In this document: positions 1-5,945 of the stretch, piece by piece
Numbering within the stretch: position 1 is the first letter of the stretch
Layout: each line of letters begins with the position of its first letter
From: Planctomycetota bacterium
Lineage (GTDB): Bacteria > Planctomycetota > UBA8742 > SKZP01 > JAIOTL01
Length of the DNA stretch: 11,662 nucleotides
Direction: 5' to 3'
Assembly: GCA_021106775.1 (NCBI GenBank)
Contig: JAIOTL010000467.1
Span: 1 to 11,662, forward strand
The notes under the pieces: generated by a model
Seen by the model: only the letters and a program-made list of their open reading frames with translations
What the model was told of the DNA's origin: nothing
The model's database searches: none
Translations under genes and position numbers: made by a program

Positions 1-1
1 A

Positions 2-1036
2 ATCAAAAGGTATTGCTTCGTTGATTGCATCGTGAACAATTGTCAACGTATCGTTGTAAATTGCGTTTGCAATGGGTGTGAATTTGATTTTAAGCGTGAT
101 TTTATCGCCTACTGGAATTGTTTGAGGTAAATTGACTACGTTTCCGTTTTTATCTTGAACTTCATCGAGTGAAAATATCGTTGCTGTAACAAATGTTGCG
201 CTTGTAACAGTAAGCGGATCGATTCCGGAACTTGTGATTTCAAAGTCATGAATCGATGGAGCAGCAGTTGAATGCGAGCCGATATCCCAAGGAGATGTCT
301 CGCCGAACGTGATTTCAGGTGCAAAAGTTACACCTTCGCCTTCGATTGGAATTGACAGAGGTGTGGCTTCGTTGACTGCATCGTGAATAATCTCAAGCGT
401 AATCGGGAATGCACCATCGGTTAATGGACTGAATTGCAGCGTGAAAGTGTGTTTGTTACCCGGGGTAATTGTAAATGGAGCGTTGCCAACGGGAATGCTG
501 TACAAAAATGCACTGGCACCTATTAACCCAAGATTGTTAATCGTAAGGTCGGCTGTACCGACGTTGGAAACTTCGAAGTCGTGAGTCGCATCTCTGCTTA
601 CGTAAATTACTCCGAAGTCATAGGACATGTCGCTTAGGCTCATTCTCGGAACCGGAATTCCCTCACCATCCAAGTCAATTTCTTTCGGTTTTGTTGATGC
701 ATCGTGAACAATTGTCAACAAAGAATAAAGCAAACCTGCGGATGTGGGTTCAAACTTGATTTCAAGGATGTGTTCAGTATTTTTCAAAAGATTGATTGGC
801 ACATTTGCACCGGTAACGATGCTGAAATCCGTAGAACCAGCAAGATTGATATTTGAGATTATCAAATCTTTGCCATACTTGTTTTTCAGTACTATCTGAA
901 GATTCACAGAATCCCCGATATTGACTTGTTCGAAATCAAGGCTAGAAGGACTGGCTTTCAGCGTTTTGTTTTCAGAAGAACAGCTGAAAATTAGCAAAGT
1001 CATTATCAGCATAGATAAAGCTAACATACGATTCAT
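2..1036 (-). CDS. Secreted lipoprotein with ASH/HYDIN-like (choice-of-anchor-D type) repeats, partial
   Basis: The frame is open from an ATG at 1036 to the left edge (345 codons, no stop), so the C-terminus is missing. A GGAGG at 1043-1047 sits 6 bases before the ATG and fixes the start. Residues 1-19 form a lipoprotein signal (MNRM, hydrophobic stretch, then LIFSC), with Cys19 the likely lipidated residue. After that come about three beta-sandwich repeats of 107-117 residues. Each contains a DFxxVxxG-like opening, a K-F-x-P or Q-F-S-P strand and a closing (I/V)HDA motif (His at 111, 218 and 335) followed by an 'I...GEG' turn. This pattern matches the ASH/MSP/HYDIN-like domains common in FCB-group surface proteins. 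These domains usually mediate protein contacts. The cargo or function is unknown, and any sorting domain would lie outside the window. The lipoprotein and repeat calls are strong; the family name is from memory of the motif. Confidence 0.85.
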   Translation of the reverse strand, partial: MNRMLALSMLIMTLLIFSCSSENKTLKASPSSLDFEQVNIGDSVNLQIVLKNKYGKDLIISNINLAGSTDFSIVTGANVPINLLKNTEHILEIKFEPTSAGLLYSLLTIVHDASTKPKEIDLDGEGIPVPRMSLSDMSYDFGVIYVSRDATHDFEVSNVGTADLTINNLGLIGASAFLYSIPVGNAPFTITPGNKHTFTLQFSPLTDGAFPITLEIIHDAVNEATPLSIPIEGEGVTFAPEITFGETSPWDIGSHSTAAPSIHDFEITSSGIDPLTVTSATFVTATIFSLDEVQDKNGNVVNLPQTIPVGDKITLKIKFTPIANAIYNDTLTIVHDAINEAIPFD

Positions 1037-1346
1037 AAAATACCTCCAAAAAAAGTTACAAAATGCATTTTTAAATTTACGATATTCTTTTGTTTTACAT
1101 TAATAATATGAGTATCTGTTAATACCAATTGTTCAGTAAATATTACATTTTTTTACATAGTACAGTGTTACAGAAGTTTCAAGTATTGGTAGGACAGGCT
1201 TCATAGCCTGTCATGATGACGCTGATAGAGTCAGGCAAGATGCCTGACCTACCGTTTATCAATAATAATTAATGTAACAAAGCACTATGAAAGATGAAGT
1301 GCAAAATGGAATGCGCGTACAATAAGTTATTTCAAGCAGAAGTGGG
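1037..1346. other. Intergenic region between lipoprotein gene and atpA
   Basis: No coding frame here is credible. It holds the lipoprotein ribosome site (1043-1047), an AT-rich stretch at about 1050-1180 that probably contains the lipoprotein promoter, the double-hairpin repeat at 1189-1253, and about 90 bases of plain sequence after the atpA stop. I could not pick out a convincing -35/-10 pair. Confidence 0.6.
1189..1253. repeat. Double-hairpin dispersed repeat (GACAGGC/TCAGGC family)
   Basis: Outer arms GGTAGG (1189-1194) and CCTACC (1248-1253) enclose two hairpins. GACAGGCT (1193-1200) pairs with AGCCTGTC (1205-1212). GTCAGGCA (1230-1237) pairs with TGCCTGAC (1241-1248). The same two-hairpin architecture recurs at 4348-4414, and a single hairpin of the family at 4885-4903. 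It lies between two minus-strand genes and could act as a transcript 3' end for atpA, but it has no T-run, so that is only a possibility. Confidence 0.85.
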
Positions 1347-3035
1347 TTATTTGAAGGTTCTTGAGAAAGTGGTTATTTCAGCGTCGAGTAACTGTTTGAT
1401 TTCGTCGCTGATTTTGCCTTCAGAGACAATCTTTTCAAGGACTTCCGTCTTCGAGTGTTTTAGATAATCGATGAGACCTGCTTCGAATTTACCAATCTCG
1501 TTAACCGGAATCTCATCCATGAAGCCGTTGTTGACAGCATAAATGCTTGCGATTTGCTCTTGCACCGGCAGAGGTTTGTACAAGCCTTGTTTCAGGATTT
1601 CGACATTGCGCTCACCGCGTCCAAGTTTCGCCTGAGTTGCTTTGTCAAGGTCGGACGAAAACTGCGCAAACGCTTCCAACTCGCGGAAATTGGCGAGGTC
1701 GAGACGCAGCATGCCCGCAACCTGTTTCATCGCTTTGATTTGTGCGTTGCCACCGACTCGGCTAACCGAGATTCCAACGTTAATTGCCGGTCGAACACCC
1801 GAATAAAAAAGGTCAGTTACAAGGTAAATCTGCCCGTCTGTGATGGAAATAACGTTCGTCGGGATGTACGAGGACACATCACCCTGCTGGGTCTCAATCA
1901 CCGGAATACCCGTCATCGAGCCGCCAGTCTGCGGATGCACGCGTTTTTCGAGCGTTTTATCCGTGTTTTGCGCCTGTAATTCTGTCATATCCTCGTCAAG
2001 CTGTTTCATCTGCTCTTCATACACCGAAATATAACGTTTTTTGTTTATTCCCTCGGTTGCATCCCATGCAGCAGAAGCATCGACGATAATGTATTCTTCG
2101 CGCAATTTTGCGGAACGCTCCAAAAGTCTTGAATGGCAATAAAAAATGTCGCCTGGATATGCTTCGCGTCCGGGCGGTCGTCTCAAAAGCAGCGAAAGTT
2201 GACGATATGCCACCGCTTGCTTGGATAAATCATCGTAAAAACATACGGTATCACGGATTTTATGAGGCATGTTGGTCGAATACATGAAATACTCAGCCAT
2301 GGAAGCACCCGCGTAAGGCGCGATATACTGCATTGGCGCAGGATCATCCGCAGTCGCCATTACAACGATTGTATAATCCATCGCACCATATTTTTTCAAC
2401 TTTTCAATCGTGGTTGCAACAGTCGAAGCTTTCTGACCGATGGCAACGTAAATGCAGATGCAGTTTTTGCCCTTTTGATTGATAATCGCATCAATAATAA
2501 TCGAAGTCTTGCCAGTCTCGCGGTCACCAATAATAAGCTCACGTTGCCCGCGTCCGATGGGAATCATCGAGTCAATCGCCTTGATTCCGGTTTGTAAGGG
2601 ATTTTTTACCGGCTGTCTGGCGGAAATCCCAGGTGCTTTGAACTCGAGAGGCCAATATTCACCGGTATCAATCGGACCTTTGCCATCCAAAGGTTGTCCC
2701 AGAGGATTCACAACTCTGCCGAGAAGCTCATCACCTACAGGCACATTCAGCACACGCCCTGTCCGCTTGACCATCTGCCCTTCTTTAATATCAAGGTATT
2801 CGCCGAGAATTACCACACCAACGCTGTCTTCCTCAAGGTTGAACGCCATGCCGAACGCACCATTCTCAAGCTCAACCATCTCCATCGCCATACACTTCGA
2901 AAGCCCGTGTACTCGTGCGATTCCGTCGCCAACCTCAAGCACCGTGCCGACTTCCTCAACCTCAACGTCAAATCCGAACTTCTCAATCTGCTTCTTGATT
3001 ATCGAAGTTATTTCTTCAGGACGCAAGTTCTGCAT
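1347..3035 (-). CDS. atpA: F1Fo ATP synthase subunit alpha
   Basis: Alpha subunit of the F1 head, which together with beta forms the hexamer that makes or hydrolyses ATP at the inner membrane. The 562 residues align with the family throughout. The N-terminus ([18 protein letters not shown]) is typical. The P-loop GDRETGKT lies at 170-177, VCFYDDLSK at 264-272, the [12 protein letters not shown] block at 285-296, [14 protein letters not shown] at 392-405, and the SVSR segment with Arg426 that reaches the beta catalytic site. GGAGG (3040-3044) lies 4 bases before the ATG. The family is usually about 500-525 residues. The excess is an insert at about 314-369, rich in charged residues, between [11 protein letters not shown] and [12 protein letters not shown]. 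No other atp gene adjoins it: atpH or atpG, often neighbours, are absent on both sides. Resemblance is nearest to Chlorobi/Bacteroidota alpha subunits, as judged by eye. Confidence 0.98.
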   Translation of the reverse strand: MQNLRPEEITSIIKKQIEKFGFDVEVEEVGTVLEVGDGIARVHGLSKCMAMEMVELENGAFGMAFNLEEDSVGVVILGEYLDIKEGQMVKRTGRVLNVPVGDELLGRVVNPLGQPLDGKGPIDTGEYWPLEFKAPGISARQPVKNPLQTGIKAIDSMIPIGRGQRELIIGDRETGKTSIIIDAIINQKGKNCICIYVAIGQKASTVATTIEKLKKYGAMDYTIVVMATADDPAPMQYIAPYAGASMAEYFMYSTNMPHKIRDTVCFYDDLSKQAVAYRQLSLLLRRPPGREAYPGDIFYCHSRLLERSAKLREEYIIVDASAAWDATEGINKKRYISVYEEQMKQLDEDMTELQAQNTDKTLEKRVHPQTGGSMTGIPVIETQQGDVSSYIPTNVISITDGQIYLVTDLFYSGVRPAINVGISVSRVGGNAQIKAMKQVAGMLRLDLANFRELEAFAQFSSDLDKATQAKLGRGERNVEILKQGLYKPLPVQEQIASIYAVNNGFMDEIPVNEIGKFEAGLIDYLKHSKTEVLEKIVSEGKISDEIKQLLDAEITTFSRTFK

Positions 3036-3039
3036 GATT

Positions 3040-3044
3040 CCTCC
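3040..3044 (-). promoter_or_regulatory. atpA ribosome binding site
   Basis: GGAGG on the minus strand, 4 bases upstream of the ATG at 3035. It supports that start over any internal one. Confidence 0.8.
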
Positions 3045-3060
3045 AAATGCGAATTCTTCA

Positions 3061-3168
3061 GGTGCAATCGCACCTTTGCATGATTAGCAGGCAGATTTTC
3101 TGCCTTTTTGGCTTTCAACCTTCTCAGCTGCAAAGTTAATATCACGTAGCAGTAAAGCGGGTTGAAAG
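3061..3168. promoter_or_regulatory. Inverted-repeat cluster in the atpA leader
   Basis: Three inverted repeats lie in the probable atpA 5' untranslated region. GGTGC (3061-3065) pairs with GCACC (3070-3074). AGGCAGA (3089-3095) pairs with TCTGCCT (3099-3105). CTTTCAACC (3112-3120) pairs with GGTTGAAAG (3160-3168), nine perfect pairs over a 39-base loop. A structured leader could control atpA translation or transcript stability. No known riboswitch or leader family is recognised, so function is inference. Confidence 0.4.
3089..3109 (+). terminator. Terminator-like hairpin on the plus strand
   Basis: A 7-base-pair stem (AGGCAGA/TCTGCCT) with a TTT loop runs into a T-tract ending at 3109, the shape of an intrinsic terminator read on the plus strand. 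No plus-strand gene lies upstream of it. It could stop antisense transcription out of the atpA region or simply be leader structure. Confidence 0.35.
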
Positions 3169-3252
3169 ATTATGAGAGCGATTCGCACTATATCACATCG
3201 CATTTCGATTTCAATCTCAATATTCAAATATCATCGCAAATAATTGAGTGCA

Positions 3253-3281
3253 ATTCAATTCGTACAAACCAATTGTGTCAA
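3253..3281 (-). promoter_or_regulatory. Candidate atpA promoter
   Basis: On the minus strand a perfect TTGACA (3281-3276) is followed after 17 bases by TTGAAT (3258-3253), 4 of 6 matches to TATAAT. It would give a leader of roughly 210 bases before atpA. It assumes a sigma70-like consensus, and some Bacteroidota use a different promoter. Confidence 0.35.
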
Positions 3282-3302
3282 GGGTGTATATTATGTTATA
3301 AA
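3273..3302 (+). promoter_or_regulatory. Candidate promoter for the outer-membrane protein gene
   Basis: TTGTGT (3273-3278), an 18-base spacer, then TATAAA (3297-3302), 45 bases before the ATG at 3347. Its -35 overlaps the candidate atpA -35 on the other strand, so the two divergent genes may compete for polymerase. Confidence 0.35.
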
Positions 3303-3346
3303 GCAAGTTGTATATGATGTAAATGCAGTAAATTCAAGGATTAAGC

Positions 3347-4204
3347 ATGTATAAAATCAGCGTTCACATAATTTTAATCATATTAATTATACATACCGGC
3401 GTTTTTGCTGGTGAATTGCAAACCGAAAAATCTGTGCTGACTGAGTATGAAACCATCGAGCAGGGATTATCAGGTATGCGCGAGAACAACGGACGGTTTT
3501 TTGACGCGATTTCAGGCTTGAATCCGCGCTCTACCGTGGTGCATGAGCTTGTTGGTGTGTCGGTTGATTATCTTTCGATTGAAAATGATGATTCCATCCA
3601 AACCATGCCGTACATTGAGCTTCCATTTTCCAGCGAGCGTGCTTCGGTGGTTGAGGATTATTCATTTTTCGCAAACTTCCGTTATCTCACCCGAAACGAG
3701 GGCGAATACGAGCTTTACGGACTGCTTGCTGGTATCAAGGGTGAAATCACCAGCGATAAATATCTGGGATTTTACAGCATTGTGGGATGGAATTTGATGT
3801 TCGGCGTGATTTATCAGGAGAATGGCTCGGACGATGATACATATCCTGAGATAAATAGCGGCTGGAGCTATTTTGTCGGTAGTTTCCACTTCGGCTGGGA
3901 GCTTCGATGGGATTATTCCTTCCGTTTCCCACGAACAGGCGGTCTCATGCTGAATTACTTTGAGACAGCATTTCATTTCAGCATCGGCAACGCTGACAGT
4001 TTCTTCGTTTCAATCCGTCCGGGCATTCGCGGTATTTGGCGAGGTTCGCTGCACGAAAATGTACAATCAGGCTGGGAAACTGCACGGGCGTTCCTGCGTA
4101 TCGGCTTTCCTGAATTTTTCGTTGTCGAGCCATATTTCCAGTACAACGATGAGACCGAAAAATCCGGCATCGGCATAAAACTCTACCTCTTCTACTCCTT
4201 CTAA
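3347..4204 (+). CDS. Predicted outer-membrane beta-barrel protein of unknown function
   Basis: The 285-residue protein starts with a classic signal peptide: MYKIS, a hydrophobic core at 6-19 and likely cleavage after VFA (residue 21). AAGGA at 3336-3340 precedes the ATG by 6 bases and supports this start. From about residue 70 the chain is a series of alternating, aromatic-rich strands, for example YSFFANFRYL (105-114), FGWELRWDYSFRF (182-194) and AFHFSIGNADSFFVSIRPG (208-226). It ends in IKLYLFYSF, with a terminal Phe of the kind the BAM machinery recognises. This points to a small monomeric outer-membrane barrel. No specific family such as a porin, OmpA or LptD is recognisable. It is transcribed divergently from atpA and is followed by repeats rather than a second gene, so context gives no function. 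Confidence 0.8.
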   Translation: MYKISVHIILIILIIHTGVFAGELQTEKSVLTEYETIEQGLSGMRENNGRFFDAISGLNPRSTVVHELVGVSVDYLSIENDDSIQTMPYIELPFSSERASVVEDYSFFANFRYLTRNEGEYELYGLLAGIKGEITSDKYLGFYSIVGWNLMFGVIYQENGSDDDTYPEINSGWSYFVGSFHFGWELRWDYSFRFPRTGGLMLNYFETAFHFSIGNADSFFVSIRPGIRGIWRGSLHENVQSGWETARAFLRIGFPEFFVVEPYFQYNDETEKSGIGIKLYLFYSF

Positions 4205-4212
4205 TTCCTCGG

Positions 4213-4235
4213 TTGCCTGAGCGAAGTCGAAGGCA
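4213..4235 (+). repeat. Repeat family with core TGAGCGNAGTCGAA, copy 1
   Basis: The core (4218-4231) sits within a short palindromic frame, GCCT...AGGC. The inverted partner is at 4323-4346. Core copies also occur at 4793-4806 and 4838-4851. Confidence 0.8.
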
Positions 4236-4254
4236 TTACAACATGAAACAAACG

Positions 4255-4293
4255 TTGCCTGAGGTTTCTGAGGTTCTCGAAGATACGAAGGCA
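4255..4293 (+). repeat. Degenerate TTGCCTGAGG...CGAAGGCA repeat
   Basis: Starts TTGCCTGAGG and ends CGAAGGCA. It is a variant of the 4213-4235 unit, expanded by an extra 'TTCTGAGG' block. A shorter version lies at 4455-4475. Confidence 0.6.
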
Positions 4294-4322
4294 TTACACG
4301 CATTCGCATTGTGAAAATATGG

Positions 4323-4346
4323 TAGTTTCGACTCCGCTCAACCACC
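4323..4346 (-). repeat. Repeat family with core TGAGCGNAGTCGAA, inverted copy
   Basis: TTCGACTCCGCTCA at 4327-4340 is the reverse complement of the family core. With the copy at 4218-4231 it makes a long inverted pair about 120 bases across. Confidence 0.8.
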
Positions 4347-4347
4347 T

Positions 4348-4414
4348 GTAGGACAGGCATCTTGCCTGTCAATGATAACAATGTTGCTAGACACAGGCAA
4401 GGATGCCTGTGCCA
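4348..4414. repeat. Double-hairpin dispersed repeat, copy 2
   Basis: GACAGGCA (4352-4359) pairs with TGCCTGTC (4363-4370), and CACAGGCA (4392-4399) pairs with TGCCTGTG (4404-4411). It has the same layout and nearly the same arms as the element beside atpA at 1189-1253. Confidence 0.85.
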
Positions 4415-4454
4415 CCAATATTTTCCTTATGTACAATCTACGGAGACATTGCTG

Positions 4455-4475
4455 TTGCCTGAGGTTCTCGAAGGC
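4455..4475 (+). repeat. Short TTGCCTGAGG...CGAAGGCA repeat
   Basis: A compact version of the unit at 4255-4293, lacking its extra middle block. Confidence 0.6.
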
Positions 4476-4488
4476 AAGAAAAATCTTT

Positions 4489-4530
4489 GTCATTGCGAGG
4501 AAGGAGCAAAGCGACTGACGTGGCAATCTC
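4489..4530 (+). repeat. GTCATTGCGAGG...TGGCAATCTC dispersed repeat
   Basis: Begins GTCATTGCGAGG and ends CGTGGCAATCTC. The same sequence type is seen scattered through intergenic DNA of many unrelated bacterial genomes (from memory). It is the source of 'CHCEEGAKRL'-like spurious peptides. Confidence 0.75.
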
Positions 4531-4564
4531 AAAGGTTTACGGATGATTCCCAAACCCACACATT

Positions 4565-4591
4565 GTCATTCCCGCGAAAGCGGGAATCCAG
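4565..4591. repeat. GTCATTCCCGC palindrome (dRS3-like), copy 1
   Basis: A perfect hairpin: ATTCCCGC (4568-4575), GAAA loop, GCGGGAAT (4580-4587). It resembles the ATTCCC-N8-GGGAAT repeats described in Neisseria and found elsewhere. Further copies are at 4985-5011 and, degenerate and inverted, at 5915-5934. Confidence 0.85.
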
Positions 4592-4788
4592 TCTTATCGA
4601 TAGATTATGCATCAATTTAGCGATAGTTAGCGTTTTGCAGGAGTCATTCAGGTAAAAAAGCTTTACTTTGCTATTCATTTGCTATGAAATCGATTTAGCA
4701 TCAAATTATGGACGAACTGCAATCATACAACTGCTTGTGTAGTGCTATTTCGCTGCTACATGCCATTTTTGCTGTCATTGCTGAACGA

Positions 4789-4810
4789 TGCCTGAGCGTA
4801 GTCGAAGGCA
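4789..4810 (+). repeat. TGAGCGNAGTCGAA core repeat, copy 3
   Basis: Core at 4793-4806, framed by TGCC...GGCA. It pairs with the inverted copy at 4833-4855, 31 bases beyond the core. Confidence 0.8.
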
Positions 4811-4832
4811 ACAGGCAGAATTCTTAGATATT

Positions 4833-4855
4833 GTGGTTTCGACTCCGCTCAACCC
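4833..4855 (-). repeat. TGAGCGNAGTCGAA core repeat, inverted copy 4
   Basis: TTCGACTCCGCTCA at 4838-4851 reads as the family core on the minus strand. It forms a tight inverted pair with 4793-4806. Confidence 0.8.
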
Positions 4856-4884
4856 CCGGGCGGTATTGCTCAAACATTCGGTAT

Positions 4885-4903
4885 GACAGGCATCTTGCCT
4901 GTC
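4885..4903. repeat. GACAGGCA hairpin, single-unit copy
   Basis: GACAGGCA (4885-4892), loop TCT, TGCCTGTC (4896-4903). It is identical to the first half of the 4348-4414 element, but the second hairpin is missing and the next repeat family starts directly at 4905. Confidence 0.85.
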
Positions 4904-4904
4904 A

Positions 4905-4930
4905 GCCACAGAGTCACAGAGAACACATAG
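4905..4930 (+). repeat. CACAGAG repeat, left copy
   Basis: Begins GCCACAGAGTCACAGAG and continues AACACA. A closely similar copy in reverse orientation lies at 5855-5880, so the pair brackets the gene at 5220-5849. Confidence 0.8.
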
Positions 4931-4984
4931 GATTTTCATATCACTTATTTTGTCATTCAAACTTTGTGAAATGCTTCTTTCATT

Positions 4985-5011
4985 GTCATTCCTGCGAAAG
5001 CGGGATGCCAG
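4985..5011. repeat. GTCATTCCTGC palindrome (dRS3-like), copy 2
   Basis: Differs from the 4565-4591 copy by a few substitutions: CCTGC for CCCGC, GGGATGCCAG for GGGAATCCAG. Confidence 0.8.
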
Positions 5012-5028
5012 TGATTCTGATTGTTTTT

Positions 5029-5055
5029 GTCATTCAGAACGAAGTGAGTAAAAGC
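5029..5055 (+). repeat. GTCATTCAGAACGAAG repeat, truncated copy
   Basis: Begins GTCATTCAGAACGAAGTGAG. It is related to the longer unit at 5069-5114 but lacks the CCGAAGAATCC end. Confidence 0.65.
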
Positions 5056-5068
5056 ATACACACCCCGT

Positions 5069-5114
5069 GTCATTCAGAGGGAACGAGCTTAAGCGAGTGA
5101 CCGAAGAATCCAGG
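5069..5114 (+). repeat. GTCATTCAGAGGG...CCGAAGAATCC repeat
   Basis: Begins GTCATTCAGAGGGAACGAG and ends CCGAAGAATCCAGG after a GCGAGTGA segment. This is a longer member of the family at 5029-5055. Like two other families here, it opens with GTCATT. Confidence 0.7.
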
Positions 5115-5141
5115 ATTGTCCACCCAAATCAAGGATATAAC

Positions 5142-5198
5142 TTGTTATATAATTTCCAATTATGTTACAATATTCAATAGATTGTTGTTTACTATAAT
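5142..5198 (+). promoter_or_regulatory. Promoter candidates for the CxxC-protein gene
   Basis: Two candidates overlap. TTGTTA (5142-5147), 18 bases, then TACAAT (5166-5171); or a perfect TATAAT (5193-5198) without a good -35. Either would give a short leader to the ATG at 5220. The region is strongly AT-rich. Confidence 0.4.
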
Positions 5199-5219
5199 TT
5201 TAGTAATATTGGAGAAGAC

Positions 5220-5849
5220 ATGACTACTTATCCTCAACGAATTGCTGATAATATTTTGCCCTTGTCTGCTGCAAAAAATCTTGCTGATGCTTTTAAAGAA
5301 TGGTTTTTTAATGGTAACTTTGTTGATAAAGAAAAAGCGGAAGAAGTATGTCAACTATGTGATCAAAAAGGTCTTAGATATCATTTTCAGATTGAGAACA
5401 AACACACGAAAAAATTGCTTTGGATTGGATCAAGTTGTATTTTGAAATTTAATATTGAAGTTTACGACGATAAAGGGGTAGTTCTTGATAAAATGAGTGC
5501 AGAGAAGAAATTAAAATCCTTAGAAAAACAAATGCGTTTTGATTCATGTATTAAGGCTCTTGAAACATTAGCTAAATCTGAAAAAAATATTATCTTGGAT
5601 AGTGCATTATCATATTATAAACAAAACGGTTATTTAACTCCAAAGTATGCATTTGTTATTTTTTGGAGGCTTAATACACATGGAATTGATTATCATCCAT
5701 CATTTTTCAAAATTAGAATTAAGAAAAAAAGTCATAAACTTGATCTTCAGCGGATGGATTCAAGTAAAATTCGACTAATATGGCCTGCATTAACAAGCAG
5801 TCAACAGCAAATTGCAATTGAAGCTGGTTATAAACCACCTAAATCTTAG
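5220..5849 (+). CDS. Small protein with zinc-ribbon-like CxxC...C motif, function unknown
   Basis: The product is 209 residues with no signal peptide or membrane segment, so probably cytoplasmic. GGAG at 5211-5214 precedes the ATG by 5 bases. The N-terminal part (about 13-33) resembles an amphipathic 'AKNLADAFKEWFF' helix. Next comes CQLC (Cys44, Cys47), RYHFQIENKHT (His55, His62) and WIGSSC (Cys73), a likely treble-clef or zinc-ribbon metal site. The 'HF.I.N..T...L.(V/I)GSSCI' arrangement recurs in uncharacterised bacterial and phage-associated proteins (from memory). The rest (about 90-209) is lysine-rich and helical, with no recognised domain. The gene is visibly more AT-rich than atpA or the 5946-10423 operon and is bracketed by inverted CACAGAG repeats, which suggests acquisition. 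A role in nucleic-acid binding is possible but unproven. Confidence 0.8.
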   Translation: MTTYPQRIADNILPLSAAKNLADAFKEWFFNGNFVDKEKAEEVCQLCDQKGLRYHFQIENKHTKKLLWIGSSCILKFNIEVYDDKGVVLDKMSAEKKLKSLEKQMRFDSCIKALETLAKSEKNIILDSALSYYKQNGYLTPKYAFVIFWRLNTHGIDYHPSFFKIRIKKKSHKLDLQRMDSSKIRLIWPALTSSQQQIAIEAGYKPPKS

Positions 5850-5854
5850 TGAAT

Positions 5855-5880
5855 CTCTGTGTTCTCTGTGTCTCTGTGGC
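5855..5880 (-). repeat. CACAGAG repeat, right inverted copy
   Basis: On the minus strand it reads GCCACAGAGACACAGAG followed by AACACAGAG. It is nearly identical to the plus-strand copy at 4905-4930 and begins 5 bases after the stop codon of the gene at 5220. Confidence 0.8.
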
Positions 5881-5914
5881 AAAAATCTTCTGGATAATTA
5901 AAGGACTTTGTCCA

Positions 5915-5934
5915 CCCGTTTTCACGAGAATGAC
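5915..5934 (-). repeat. Degenerate inverted dRS3-like repeat
   Basis: On the minus strand it starts GTCATTCTCGTGAAAACGGG, a diverged copy of the 4565-4591 palindrome. It lies just downstream of the stop of the minus-strand gene ending at 5946. Confidence 0.55.
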
Positions 5935-5945
5935 AGGACATAACG

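Larger units (their letters stand above)
4205..5219. other. Gene-free repeat nest
   Basis: About one kilobase between the barrel gene and the AT-rich gene at 5220 has no credible coding frame. Open frames here have low-complexity peptides that follow the repeats. Between 4213 and 5114 it holds copies of at least six short repeat families, entered separately. The stretch 4592-4788 between them shows no repeat or gene I can name. Confidence 0.75.

Noticed and set aside
2479..3087. 202-residue plus-strand frame opposite atpA
   Set aside because: Complete overlap with an unmistakable atpA on the other strand; Ser/Pro-rich shadow translation.
4362..4655. 97-residue plus-strand open frame in the repeat nest
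   Set aside because: Its peptide is built from translated repeats (CHCEEGAKRL, FPRKRESS) and has no good ribosome site, so it is not a gene.
4831..5100. 89-residue plus-strand frame and the overlapping minus frame 4775-4960
   Set aside because: Both follow repeat sequence only (RLRSTPGRY, RQDACHTE type peptides) and have no domain.
4205..5115. CRISPR array
   Set aside because: The repeats belong to different families, are irregularly spaced and change orientation; there are no regular spacers and no cas gene.
5220..5849. Transposase or homing endonuclease as the product of the bracketed gene
   Set aside because: No DDE, HUH, GIY-YIG or LAGLIDADG motif is visible; only a CxxC...C site and a lysine-rich tail.
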